DNA from: Verpa conica
Taxonomy: Eukaryota > Ascomycota > Pezizomycetes > Pezizales > Morchellaceae
DNA: 64,000 nucleotides
Reading direction: 5' to 3'
Assembly: GCA_033030425.1 (NCBI GenBank)
Contig: JAUFSD010000007.1
Coordinates: 1,054,001-1,118,000, forward strand
The position numbers and the translations under genes were made by a program. Position 1 is the stretch's first letter. Every line of letters starts with the position of its first letter. Positions 11,501 to 23,400 of this stretch are shown here, one piece after another. The notes below the pieces were generated by a model. It saw only the letters and a program-made list of their open reading frames with translations, was not told the origin of the DNA and made no database searches.

Positions 11501-12710
11501 TGGGATTTTGTCTCCTGCCATCCCCTCTTCACAGGCAAACACAATCGTTATGACCGCCGGGCAATTCGACTCAATGAGCAACAACGAGATTGATAGACTT
11601 GAGGCTTTACCATTGGTTATTGCCCGCTGTTCCCCTTCGACTAAGGTCCGTATGGTTGAGGCACTACACAGACGTGGTGCTTTCTGTGTCATGACTGGTG
11701 ATGGTGTTAATGATTCCCCAGCCCTAAAGAGGGCTGATGTCGGTATTGCTATGGGTCTCAGTGGCAGTGATGTTGCAAAGGATGCTTCCGATCTCGTATT
11801 GACTGATGATAATTTCGCCTCTATTGTTCGTGCTGTCGAGGAGGGTAGGAGATTATTTGACAACATCCAGAAGTTCATCATGCATCTTCTCATCTCCAAC
11901 ATCTCCCAAGTTGTCCTTCTCCTCATTGGTCTCGCTTTTGCCGACTCTTCTGGTGTCTCTATCTTCCCGTTGTCTCCTCTTGAGATTCTCTGGGTCAACA
12001 TGATCACATCCTCTTTCCTTGCTCTTGGATTAGGTCTTGAGGAGGCTCAGCCAGATATCATGACGCGTCCTCCTCACGATTTACGTGCGGGTGTGTTCAC
12101 ATGGGAGGTTATCATCGATAAAATGATCTACGGTGTTTTTATGGGAACTCTTTGTCTCGTCTCTTTCATTATCGTCATCTACGGCTACGGTAACGGTAAT
12201 CTTGGCCATGACTGTAACAACGCCTTCAACGACAGCTGTACTGATGTCTTCCGTGCTCGTGCTACTGTTTTTGCTGTGTTATCGTTCTTGTTGCTCTTGA
12301 CAGCTTGGGAAGTGAAGCATTTCTCCCGCTCCCTCTTCAATCTCGACCCTACACGCCATCGCGGGCCATTCAGCATCTTCCACACCTTGTGGTATAACCA
12401 GTTCCTCTTTTGGGCTGTGTTTGCTGGTTTCGTCATTACCTTCCCGGTTATCTACATTCCTACGTTTAATACAGTTGTGTTTAAGCATATGCCTATCACC
12501 TGGGAATGGGGTGTCGTTATTGGGTGCTCTGCCACCTACCTCGCACTTGTTGAGAGTTGGAAGGCGATCAAGAGATGGAAGAAACTTGGCTCCGCTAAGT
12601 TCCTCAACAGGGTCCAAGCTGATCTTGAGGAGGGCCTCGAGTGTGGTGTTGCAAGCGGTAGAAGTAGCAGGAGTGGAACTATTGTGGAGGAGCAGGGGAA
12701 AATTTGTTAA
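8549..12710 (+). CDS. ENA: ENA-type (P-type IID) Na+/K+-exporting ATPase
   Basis: Three exons, 8549-9169, 9795-10472 and 10530-12710, encode 1159 aa. The protein uses ATP to pump Na+ or K+ out across the plasma or internal membrane for salt and alkaline tolerance. A Ser/Thr/Pro-rich N-terminal extension of about 150 residues precedes a cation-ATPase N-terminal domain (SSLLKVDLKNGLTSQEAKERL). TGES is at 312-315, the phosphorylation motif DKTGTLT at 496-502 (Asp496) and TGDGVND at 822-828. The M4 box reads AVIPESLIAVLTITMAVG, as in fungal ENA pumps. Both introns are phase 0 and splice junctions restore the M1 helix (SNSLTL/VLLIAMG) and M3-M4. Intron 1 is 625 nt, about ten times the local norm, with a branch point tgctaac at 9766-9772. 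Intron 2 is 57 nt. No lesions are visible and the catalytic residues are intact. Confidence 0.95.
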
Positions 12711-13603
12711 AGAATAACGTCTAAGTAACGAGTTTACGATGGGTTGGTTTGGGTTCTGGGATATGGATACGGTTGGGTGGTGAATACGGGTTTTCCTTTT
12801 CCTTTTCTGTAATGCGTCTGGTTGGGGGTTGGACTTGACAAGAAAAAAAATTCTTAAATTTCATGATGTTCATTTCACGATAGTAATGAATCATTTTTCA
12901 GAATGAACTAGCTATTATCTCTAAGGTTTACCGAGTTCATGTGAACCAGCCTTTTAGCTCTCTTTTATGTACAAAGTCCCTTATGATTTATGTACATGTA
13001 GATGTGATTATTCGTTTAGAGTTCTGTTGCTATTGAGGATTATTAGGGGTATTAAGGCAATTGAATCACCCCTGTGAGCTTATGCGAGAGACCATACATT
13101 AACCTCAGGCTCGTACTTGAGCTAAGCTGACAAATACAGCTAATGATAAGCTCGCGGGATGACGTTGGGTTGTAGGCTTGGCATCAAGTCTCATCCACGC
13201 GTACTGATTGATACTCAGTAAACCTAAGACATAGAGAGATACAGCGAACAGTAAAGAAAACAAGTGTTGAGAAACATGAGACTTTGGGTTAGATTTGTTA
13301 TTGGGTCTTTCAGACTCTCGGAGAAGGTTATAGTAGTTGCATTAGCTACAGAAACCCTGCTTTCTGATCTAGCTATGGTAGAGAGACCCTCTGGTTTATA
13401 GCTCCAACGTCTCTCGTAAGAAAGTTGTCTGACGCGCGTACTCTACGTTGAAAGACTAACTACAGTTTCTAAGTCTTACTGCGGGGGAAATTCCGGATTA
13501 AGGATGTCTAACAGGGTCTTGTCAACGGGAAAAGCTCGGCTGTACTGAGGTTAAGCTTTTAGGCTTGGTATTTTATCTATTGGGGAATGGGGTGTAAACT
13601 TGA

Positions 13604-13616
13604 GGGGGGGGGGGGG
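13604..13616 (+). repeat. G13 homopolymer tract
   Basis: Thirteen consecutive G residues stand alone in AT-rich gene-free sequence. It is one of several long G/C homopolymers in this window. Confidence 0.9.
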
Positions 13617-15169
13617 TTGCTACACGGAAAGTTGGGGTCTGAATTTGGTTTTCCGATCCCTTATTATAGGTATTGTTTCGTATCTTGTGACTTCAGACTC
13701 GGCCAGGCCGGGGTTCCGAGTGAATACGTGGTCACGGTACGATCATAGTAATCAGGTAAGTAGCCGTGAAAGAAAATTGTACAACTGTATAGGTTCCACG
13801 CATGAATTACTTATGTTTTTGCCACGGAAATCTGTACGGGGGGATGAATTTCTTTTTGGTTTCGAATGGTGCTATAGCCCCACTATACATAGGTACTGAC
13901 ATAGAGATACTCGCCCAACGTATTGCAGGAACCTTCCGGCTGAGATAGCTCCTTTCAATTTTGTTGAGTTCACCAAGTCATAGGTTAGGAACCTATTGTA
14001 ATCACCTCAGTGAAATATGAATTCTTGTTAGACCAGTAATATGGATCAAAGTAACCTTTACACGCAGCTCCGAACACTGCTAGAGTCAACCGGGTCGTGC
14101 AGCCATCCGTGAAGTAGCAAAAAAATAGGCCAAACCAAGCCACACAAGCGTAGGTTTAGGCTATGAGAGTCTAACTGATAAAATATAGCACCTATTTTCT
14201 CAAAAACAAAGGGGGAATTACAGACATTTGTAAAAAACGCCTGGCGACCACTGATTGTTTTAAAATTTGAGACTAAAAGAATCGGGTGGTTCTTGCATAA
14301 TCGGTGTTGAAAACAGGTATCGGTACACCATCGAGAGGTAAACAATAATCACACTCTTTATGGAACGGAAGCTCCGGGTCTGGGGCCGTGATAACAACCT
14401 AGGAATCTCTGATTCCATGCATGCATACTGCATCGATAAACGGATTTGAAGTTTCAAAGCTATTCAGTGAGGGTACGACACCAAAAGCTTATCATTCAGC
14501 TGATTGAACGTTCTGGTATTTGAAACCTTCATGAATGACAAGTGAGACTATTTTGGTGATGCTTGCTAGCTCTTGAATAGCATTAAGAAACCACCATAGG
14601 GTTAGGGTTGCTTTTTGACGAAGGATATCGCAAACTTACGAAAACAGCTACCCTAGTCTTCCTTCCAGGATCGAATTTCAAACACTATATCACTGTTTTT
14701 CAATTCTCTAAAATAGCATGTGGCCAAAGTGTGGTAATATATACCCGAAGTGCGGAGAAAGTACATGGCTAAGCTTGCACATGGCCACATTCTTGCATGT
14801 TTATCTAAATATCCAGTGGGTCTGCTAAACCATGCTTGTTTCCGGTTGCTGCTCATTCCTCTTTTGTATAATACTCTGCATAACCGGAAACCGGGGAGTA
14901 CTTCCCCGAGCGCTTCCGTATCAGGAATGATGGCCGCCTTCCTTGAACTGTCCTGTAGATATATAGTTTTTATAGCTATATAGATACCTTTAACTCTAAT
15001 TCCTCAACGCATTTCTTGTAATTTTAGGGTATGTACATATCGTAGGTATGAGATTTTAATACAAGCTTATTTCTTTCGGCTAAATTATAAGGCGGTATCA
15101 CAGATATAGAAATTACAAGAAAATTAGACACAAACTCAGATGAGGTGTTTGGTTACAACCATAATATTC

Positions 15170-15190
15170 TTTTTTTTTGGGGGGGGAGGG
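15170..15190 (+). repeat. T9-G8-A-GGG tract
   Basis: A T9 run is followed directly by G8, then AGGG. The same order (T6, G8, A, GGGG) recurs at 61555-61573. Confidence 0.85.
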
Positions 15191-15360
15191 CGGGCCATGG
15201 ATATAATTTTTCATAACAAGCTCCCTGTCATCTGGATGATCGTCACGGCTACAATTGCGTAAAGAAGCTTTGTCGTGCCCTATTTCCCCAGACCATTGAT
15301 TATCCTGTCCTTGATTTTATTTTATTTCCCGGGCGCTCAACTGGCTCTATAGAGTAGACA

Positions 15361-15371
15361 AATATATATAT
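15361..15371 (+). promoter_or_regulatory. TATA-like element upstream of the MFS transporter gene
   Basis: Aatatatatat begins 98 bp upstream of the ATG at 15459, at a suitable distance for a core promoter. The assignment rests on position and composition only. Confidence 0.35.
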
Positions 15372-15458
15372 TAGTTGGCCAATTCCCCAGTTTCTTTTTG
15401 GTCACGCAACGCTATTCTTTTCTGAACTCCCAAAAATCGAATCCTTCAGCAATTTCCC

Positions 15459-17831
15459 ATGGCTATAAAAACAAATTCGGTACCCTCGGACAACGGAAAG
15501 ATAGCCGTCTCTGAAGATGAAGCCACCGCCTCCCGGGAGCAGTGTCTCCCACCAATCGGGATACGACATCTTTCGCCGGAGGAACGGCTAGAGCTCGAGA
15601 AGAAGATGCGCAGAAAAATAGACCTTCGATTAATGCCTATGTTAATTCTCATGTACATTCTCAATTACTTGGATCGGAATAATATCGCTGCGGCAAGATT
15701 AGCGGGCCTTGAAGATGAACTAAAGTTGACCAGTACACAGTACCAGGTATCCATCTAGAAAGATTATGTAAGATAAGCATAAATACTAATATATTCTCCA
15801 AATGTAGACATGCGTAAGTATTCTGTTTGTTGGATACATCTTAATGCAAGGTAAACGGAGGTGCTTCAGTTGGTTCGATGGCTTCTTCGGTTGCTGATCA
15901 TACACACAGTACCTTCAAATATGTACCTTGATAAGATTGGGCGGCCATCACTTTACCTCCCTACGTGTATGGTGATCTGGGGTGTCATTTCTGGCGCTAC
16001 TGGCGGCGTTCATAACTTTGCTGGTCTAGTCGTGTGCAGGTATTAAAATATCACCCCTTTCTCCCATAACTCCCTACTAACCTTATGACAATCGGTAGAT
16101 TCGTACTAGGATTTGTCGAGGCTGCATACTTTGTATAGATCCCTTTACTTTGAGTCTTATATATATATACCCTTTTCGTTAATAAGATACTTACTATTGC
16201 CCCCATAGCCGGGATGCCTGTTTTACTTATCATCTTGGTACGCTAGAAATCTAACGCAATATATTGAACTAATCAACTAATAAGATACCACAAAAGGTAT
16301 ACTCGTAAGGAGCTAGGGTTTAGAACAGCTTTATTATATTCTGGCTCTCTAATATCTGGCGCCTTCTCGGGTCTATTAACTGCTGGAATTACGGATGGTA
16401 TGGATGGTGTGAAAGGTATCCTAGCGTGGCGTTGGTTGTTCATTATTGAAGGCTCGGTCACCGTAAGATTTTCCTAGGGTATTATCGTTTTAGATTTAGG
16501 AACATTACTGACAAAGTATAGGTCGTTGTCGCCCTTGCTGCATTTTTCATAATTCCAGATTTTCCTAGTACAACTAAATGGCTCACACAGCAAGAGAGAG
16601 ATTTGGCAATGTGGAGACTCGAAGTAGATATCGGCGAGAGTGATTGGGTTGGCCCGGAAAAGCAGAATTTGTTACATGGACTAAAATTGGCAATGAAGTA
16701 CGTTTTAGTCCCTAGCGTAAAGAATGCAGTTAGCTAACTAGAGGGTTATTAGGGATATTAAAACATATCTTCTAGTAAGAAAGATCGACGATAATTATAA
16801 TTAAATTTAGAAATAAAGATAAATAGCTAACACCCTCTTCCATAGATGCTTTGTATCTTCTCTATGGTAGCTGCTGCTTCAGTTACAAACTTTTTCCCAA
16901 CGTAATTAGCTCTTTAGGCTCTAACACAGTAGGTTACTAACGGCTATTTACTTTAGTGTTGTAGCAACACTTGGTTATAATCGTACTATCTCACTCCTCC
17001 TCACTGCACCGCCATATGTAAGTAATTCCGTCCAAATAAGCCACATATTCTCACTTAGTAGGTACTTTGTATGTTTACGGCTTTTGCAAACGCCCTACAT
17101 GCCGATAAGACTGGGGAGAGATATTGGCATATCACTCTCCCACTTTGGGTAGTTTTTATTCTCCCTATCCTAAAACACCCCAAGTAACTTTGAATAATAT
17201 AGGTTGCCCTAATTGCGTTTATCATCGCAGCCTCTACCACAAGTTTAGCACCGCGATACCGTAAGTCTTTGACCTACCACATTAAGGCTATAAAATTAAG
17301 ATACTAATATCCTATCAAAGTCTCCATGATGCTTATGGTTCCTGGGATATATACGGTAATTCCTATTTCTCATTATTTTGAGAGACAAAAAATAATCCTA
17401 ACCGCTCGAACTCGGGATAGTCATACGTTGTTAGCTTAGCCTGGATTTCCAATATTCTCCCACGACCTCCTGCAAAGCGTGCAGCAGCATTGGCCGCAAT
17501 TAATGCAGTTGCTAATTCAAGCCAGATCTGGTCCGCTTATCTGTATCCAAGTTTGTCTCACTCCAATACCCCAGAATACCAACGCCTTCCACCTTTAATA
17601 CGTCACTAACCGCTCAAAGAATCCGCTGGCCCAAGATATATAGTAGCTATGAGCGTAAATACCGCAATGACTTTTATTAGTATAATAACAGCAACGGTGT
17701 TGCGAATTCATCTAATGAGGTTGAATAAGAGGCTCGATCAAGGCCTCCCAGTACCGGATGTTTTAGCAGATGCTGACCGTACAATATCGCCAGAGGGAAG
17801 CGCAAAGCAAGGTTTTAGATTCTTGGTCTAG
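15459..17831 (+). CDS. MFS anion:cation symporter (Dal5/Tna1-like organic anion or vitamin permease), 15 exons
   Basis: Manual splicing gives 15 exons: 15459-15746, 15808-15850, 15910-16039, 16099-16132, 16209-16237, 16297-16462, 16522-16697, 16753-16774, 16846-16901, 16957-17017, 17062-17148, 17203-17260, 17321-17355, 17421-17550 and 17620-17831. All phases agree and there are no stops, giving 508 aa, the usual size of the family. Family marks include RRKIDLRLMPMLILMYILNY leading to LDRNN (71-75), a loop motif DKIGRPS (118-124), a FVLGFVEAAYFPG helix and a C-terminal RYIVAMSVNTAM helix. The 14 introns are 44-76 nt with standard borders. Family members (allantoate, nicotinate, pantothenate and biotin permeases) take up organic anions at the plasma membrane with H+. 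The exact substrate cannot be read from sequence. The gene converges on the minus-strand gene ending at 18164. Confidence 0.87.
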
Positions 17832-18163
17832 TTGGAACAGTAGAGTTCATTCCGGTTAAATTACAAATTAGGAGTATTAAGTATAAAGTATATTCATAGA
17901 GAAAATATTATGATTGTCAGAAATAGGAAATAGCAATAATCCAAAATTGATGATATATAGAATAACTTTTGATATAAGGAAAAAAACCCATACTTTGCTT
18001 TTAGTCCAACCCATAAATATTAGCTACCGAGAAGAAAAACAGACCTATACTAACATAAAAATAATCATTATACGCAGCACCTAAATTAGCCCGGTAAACA
18101 TTACTTCCAAACCCCCAGATATATCCTCAGCCAAAAGAAAATTCGATAAACCAGCTGCCCAGA

Positions 18164-20455
18164 TCACCTAGGGAATAAGTGTTCAAATCTTGCTTGAACT
18201 TCAATCTCAACAAAAGGAATCCTCATCGATTCAACTAAAGTAGCAATTCTATTTCCTACCAACCGAAATGGTTCTTCAGAGGTAGGAACATGATGTATTT
18301 CACCTGAGAGCCGGGATTCTTCAGTAAGCACCACTTCTAAATCTGGTGTTGTAGCAACCCTGGAAGTACTAATGAGTTGTAGTTGGGAGATAGGTGGAGG
18401 TGGAGGTGGAGGCGGGGGTTGCGGGGATAGGGTAGAAGTCCTACGAAAGTAAGACACTCTCCTTGAGATATTTTTAAAGGCCTTCCTGCATCGAGTATTG
18501 ATGTCTTTGTATCCTAGTAGAGAGGTCTTTCGAGAGTCTGTGCTACTTATGTAGAGCCTCTCCCTACCACACGAATTATCGGGCCCAGCCTCTCCAGTCG
18601 TAGGTATAGATACTGGCTTATTTACCGGTGCTTCAGTCTCTTCTGGCCTGGTACTTGAGGTTTTTAACGAGTTTGGTGGCGATGTCGTGCTGCCAGGTGG
18701 TTCTGAAGAAGAGGGGAGAAAGTCTTTAACCAATCCTTGAATTTGAATATCACCCTCTGGCTCCTCTTTCACAGGCGTTGTGAGAGGTTGTAGAGAAAGA
18801 CGGGATATCCTTGGTGACATACTTGGCGGGCTTGAGACTGCAAAAGGTATGGGGGGACGTATTGCTTCTGGGAAATAAGGTGGAATTGCTGGTTCGACAC
18901 TATTTCTAGACTTTGATTGTAGGTGTTCCATGCTTCCTATGAGAGGGTGCTCATATCTCAATACTTCCCAATTCTTGCGCGCCCGGAGAATACCCCTGGC
19001 CCATTGGATATCTATGTCCTGGTACGGCAACCGCTGTTGCTTTGCATCCGTATAGATTTTTTGTGCCTGCCGAACTTGTTCGTCCGATGGCTCAACCTCA
19101 AAATCAGAGTTTATGCTGTTTCTTCTCTTAGCGCTTAGTATTTCAGCTTCATGTTGTTGCTCTTGTTGTTCCTAGTTCACCTCATAGTATCAGCACAAAT
19201 ACTACCTTAGGAAATCCTCCAGCTCTTGCTAACAAGGGGGCACATACAATCTTTTGACTATGTCTTCGAGAAACGGCGGTCCGATGTAATATTGCATTTG
19301 AACGCTGTGGCAGTTTCCCGCGACGTTTCTCGGAAATGCTGCCACGAATACTCCCCCGGTCCGAATCGGAGGCTGGCGGTGCCGGCTCTATATGCTTCCC
19401 AGCTTCAAAGTCTACCGCAAATAAACGTAACTGGGCCAAATGATCACTGTCTTTCCCCTCGTATGACTTCATCTCAACCTTTCCTAGAGTAAGATCAATA
19501 GAATCCCTACTCTCCCTGTGATTTAACGAAAATCCAAGATTATGCCCATCTTCGTGTCCTCCTGGTTCACTTGGGGTTAAAACCTCATCTCTTTTCCAGT
19601 CTTTCTCTCTAGAGGAAGATAGACGATGTGAGCCGCTTAGGGATGGTGGGGCTGTTGTAGGCTGTGGGGAGGCCGAGCGTAACCAGGTCGGAATAACAGA
19701 TGCACTCCATGAAGCATTTGACCCTCCCGTTTTCTCCCAGCATTCATCAAGGCCTAGCATAGTATTCGGTTGTGGTAAAGATGGCCGTCGAGCTAGGCTT
19801 ATAGAACTTCGGAGACTGTAGGACTGTCCAACAACTGAGTCCTGATCAGAGTATTCGTTTGAGCCATCATTAGATGTCGAGTTTTGACCTCCATAGAATG
19901 TTCGAAAGTTGTCGCTAGATATGGCGCTTGACCTTTTATTGGTGATATCTTGCTTAGGCTTCGAGGTAATTGATAGTGATTCTGGCTTTTGACTGGCTAA
20001 TATTGTATACGGTACCGACTGATTACTATCTGCCGCGAGATTCCGACGAAAACCAGAGTCTATATTGCAGTCGACTTGAGAGTGTATAGCCCGCTAGATT
20101 TACCAATAGGTTAGTATATAGTACCTTTCGAAGGTGGGCAAAATAAACATACCGTTCCAAGGGACGGTGGTCCATTATATGCCGTGTCCCACCCAGGATA
20201 GGGTGACCCAGTAGTGTATCTAGCCGACATTCTGCGGGCAGTTGGTTGTTTGCTTGTAAAACAAACTGTGTGGTTGCATTTCGTGCATTTTATTTCCATT
20301 GGCTTCTCCGGCTCTGCAAGGAAATCCATAACTCTGATGTGCACATGGTTGCTGCATGCCTGGCAGGGCACAACAATGGATTTCTTGATGTACGTCTTGA
20401 CACTATGGCGTATCTCGCCAACGGATCTCCGCAGGAACCGAACAAGCCGAGCCAT
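18164..20455 (-). CDS. hypothetical protein with N-terminal zinc-ribbon-like motif and long disordered tail
   Basis: Three exons on the minus strand, 20455-20153, 20093-19248 and 19171-18164, give 718 aa with all junctions in phase 0. The N-terminus is basic. C31-x2-C34 and C57-x2-C60, 22 residues apart, look like a zinc ribbon (PCQACSNH ... IKCTKCNHTV). The middle is Ser/Thr/Pro-rich and looks disordered. Exon 3 starts with a Gln/Glu-rich probable coiled coil, then EVEPSDEQVRQAQKIYTDAK and an IQWARGILRARKNWEVLRYE helix. Further on is a nine-proline run, and the end (EIEVQARFEHLFPR) looks folded. For intron 2 the GTATGT donor at 19247 is preferred to GTAGT at 19205, which would leave only 34 nt. 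The exact start is uncertain because the frame is open above 20455. I do not recognise the family. Confidence 0.6.
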
Positions 20456-23400
20456 CTGAACCTTGCTTATTTCAGGAGCGATACGGAGCGTCGAAATCTG
20501 TTTGTTGGTGAAGGTGAAAGTAAGGTAAACTGTCAATGCCGCTTATCACGAGTCGTCAAATCGTTAACCATACGCGTCAAGCCTCCATAATAGGTATGCT
20601 TCGAGTAAGGCAGAGGGTAAGTCCTCAGAAATGGGGCAGAAAGTCTTATAATTATATATACCTTTCCCAACATTATCCAGCAGTGCCCTCTTTCATTTGA
20701 GCCTAGCACTGTACCAGCTGAATTGAAGGTGCGGCTATGTATGCACGCTAAGATTGGAGCCTTACGAGGTGGCTCAGGGCAGCCAAGCCCCAAACCCACA
20801 GTTACACAGAAGCCCTCAAGTATTCACTCCAAGATCTCGATATTATAAATGCTACTCAAAATGGTGATGGCCCCACAGAAATTCATGATAACTCCTTGAT
20901 TTTTACACCCAGACTCGCTATTATAAGCCCTCCAGACCTCAGCTTACAATTAGGTTCCTAACTCATGCTCAAGCAAAGAAAGATTATTTACTACAGCTAG
21001 GCACGTACGTATCCAACACCTTAGCATTTACTGTTTTTATGTGATATTCACGAGATATATACCCCTAGAGAGACTTGGAAGTTAGCGGTTAAGTTGGCCC
21101 CCTAATACCCTTGCTAGCCCAACACAGGTGAAAATAGGCTGAATCATAACTACCTACTTCTATTGTCTCATCCTTAATAGTGGAAGATCGGGGTTAGATT
21201 CTACTTGAGGCTCTTGATGTAAATACACATCCAATATATATGACATGCCTTATCCGCGAAAGTCAGAGATCGAAGATGTGCGTTATAATGAAATTCTCGT
21301 AGGAGACAAAGAGAAATCTTAAGAATATCCTTCTATATGTTAATAGCTTTGGTTTTTTTTTTCTGATCTATCGCATCTGCAACCTTACTGGCCAGTCTGA
21401 TTTTTCTTGGCTGCCACGGATACATTTTGGTGTGTTAGGAAAGAGGCTGGACATGAACCTTAACCAAGGATTCTATTACACTTATATTTATTTAATATGC
21501 TAATGAAGATCAGTTCAGTTCGCACAAGTGAAAATTTCACAGGATGTAGCCTTTTTTTATGCCTTCGAGATGATGGCGGAGTAGAAGTGCAAAATTTGCT
21601 GTTCCATGCACAATACTAGAGCGTCTTACGTACTCATAGCTAGCCGCCAAACATTCCCAGGATACGGTAACGATAGCGCTATATCTTTCCTACAAGGTTA
21701 TCTTGTAAAGTTTTACCATTAGCCGATTCCAGTGAACACATTGATTTATCTCTCGGCGAGAAAAACTCTGAATTACTGGGTTTAGAGAATATATATGAGG
21801 CACATTACATCTCCTAGGTGAAGACGATGATAAACAAGACATGCATGGTGCTCCCTGATACTATATCTCGAGAATGCTTGATGACTATGATCTCGAGAAC
21901 TAGTACCGGAGAGGATTACCAATGTTGGGTGGAGGGAGGACTGATCTCTGAAATATCACACATTAGTATCAGACTACACACAGCAGTGAGGGGGAGGGAA
22001 GGCCTATGCGACAGCTAAATTGTACGCACTGATATCCAGAGGCCTTTGCAACGCTCCAGATATCAGGAATCATTGGAACAAACACCTCGCACAACGCAGC
22101 ATCAATACTCTAAAAGCACTACCGAAAATTCATGGGCATTTCCCGGACGAGGATTTTGGCCCAAACACCTCTAAGTTGAAACGGCACCCTTTCCGAGAGG
22201 TCTTCACGTCGGCATTTCTACAAGATCCCCAATCTAGAGCAGCCTGCTGTATGAAGTGACTGCGCCTCCCCGCTGTCGCGTTTACAGTTGTCACGGGTAA
22301 TTGTGATTCAGCGTGCAACTGACACCCGCCAAGATTACTTGAGACTATGTACATATCTTCAAACCCGGTAAAGCTCAATCCCTAGCAAGCTTAGAAGGGA
22401 TCGTGATACACTCAGGCAAAGAAGAAGTAAACTCAAATAAAAAAACGGGCAAATAACTGAGTCCCATGGTCAAAGAACATGAGAGCTTGGCAGCCTTAGT
22501 TAATACAATAAGTAATCACGAGTTAAACAGTATTCTAGAAGGTATAAGCGGAAAAATACAGTAAGTAGATGCCTAATGTACCTTTTTATTCTTTGAGAAG
22601 AGTTTGTCCTAGATATAAGCGTACAAGGGGAAATTTGATTAGAACTTCCAAGGCAGCAGTTAAGATATAAAACATCCTCTACCGGTATCCTAGCTAGTCA
22701 TGTAAACTTCCGTACTAGCCGAAGGCCGCGGCCTAGATATCTTCTAGTGGGTACAACAGTTGGAACATAAGATAACGGCAAAGGTGTGACAACCTTTACA
22801 AGTATCAGCTCCACCCCGCTACTCTTGGCTGTAAACCCCTGGCTCTATGTATCGTGTGTAACGGAAGTGTCTTTAGTGTTACAGAAGCCGCTCAGATGTT
22901 GTGTATCGTTCTAGAAGGAGTGAGGGAATTATTGGGCCGTCAAACTAGCTATTTTAAGGAAGCGCATGTATACATACTCCACCTAATGGTCCTTTATCAG
23001 CACCCAATCGACATTACTCTCAGATCATCGTGAACAAAAGTTTCATAGTAGTGGTTTACTGATCACTAACTGGCCAATTGTAAGCCTAATTGCAGATATG
23101 CGGTCCTCCACCACCAACTTATCTCATAGTATACGTGTGCGTGACCATCTTCCGGTGCGGAATATTGCCCATTTATAGCTCTAGAACTAAGATAACGGCA
23201 ATAATGAACATGGATCCCCGGCAAATGATCAATCCATACTTAAGTTAGGCAGATTTACTATACATACAGCTAGCCCAAACTAATTAATTCCATTGACAGC
23301 TGACAGTCCCCGTATCGCTACAGGCTCGAATTAAAGGAGGGCCATATGCATACTCTTACGTTACCGCCTATACGACCACCCGGGGTAATGAGAACCTGAA

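Larger units (their letters stand above)
12711..15360. other. gene-free interval
   Basis: No gene is supported. It contains a G13 homopolymer at 13604-13616, a T9G8 tract at 15170-15186 and a two-unit telomere-like stretch (tagggttaggg) near 14,597-14,611. Short open frames here lack splice context and protein-like composition. Confidence 0.5.

Noticed and set aside
11465..12007. 180-codon minus-strand frame inside the ENA gene
   Set aside because: It is antisense to the conserved ATPase catalytic region and has no features of its own.
14597..14611. Interstitial telomere-like tagggttaggg
   Set aside because: Only two units, with no accompanying subtelomeric features.
22767..23203. 14-mer taagataacggcaa occurring twice, 420 bp apart, as possible target duplication of an inserted element
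   Set aside because: A 14-mer repeat over this distance is not rare by chance in 64 kb, and the segment ends show no tail or inverted repeat.
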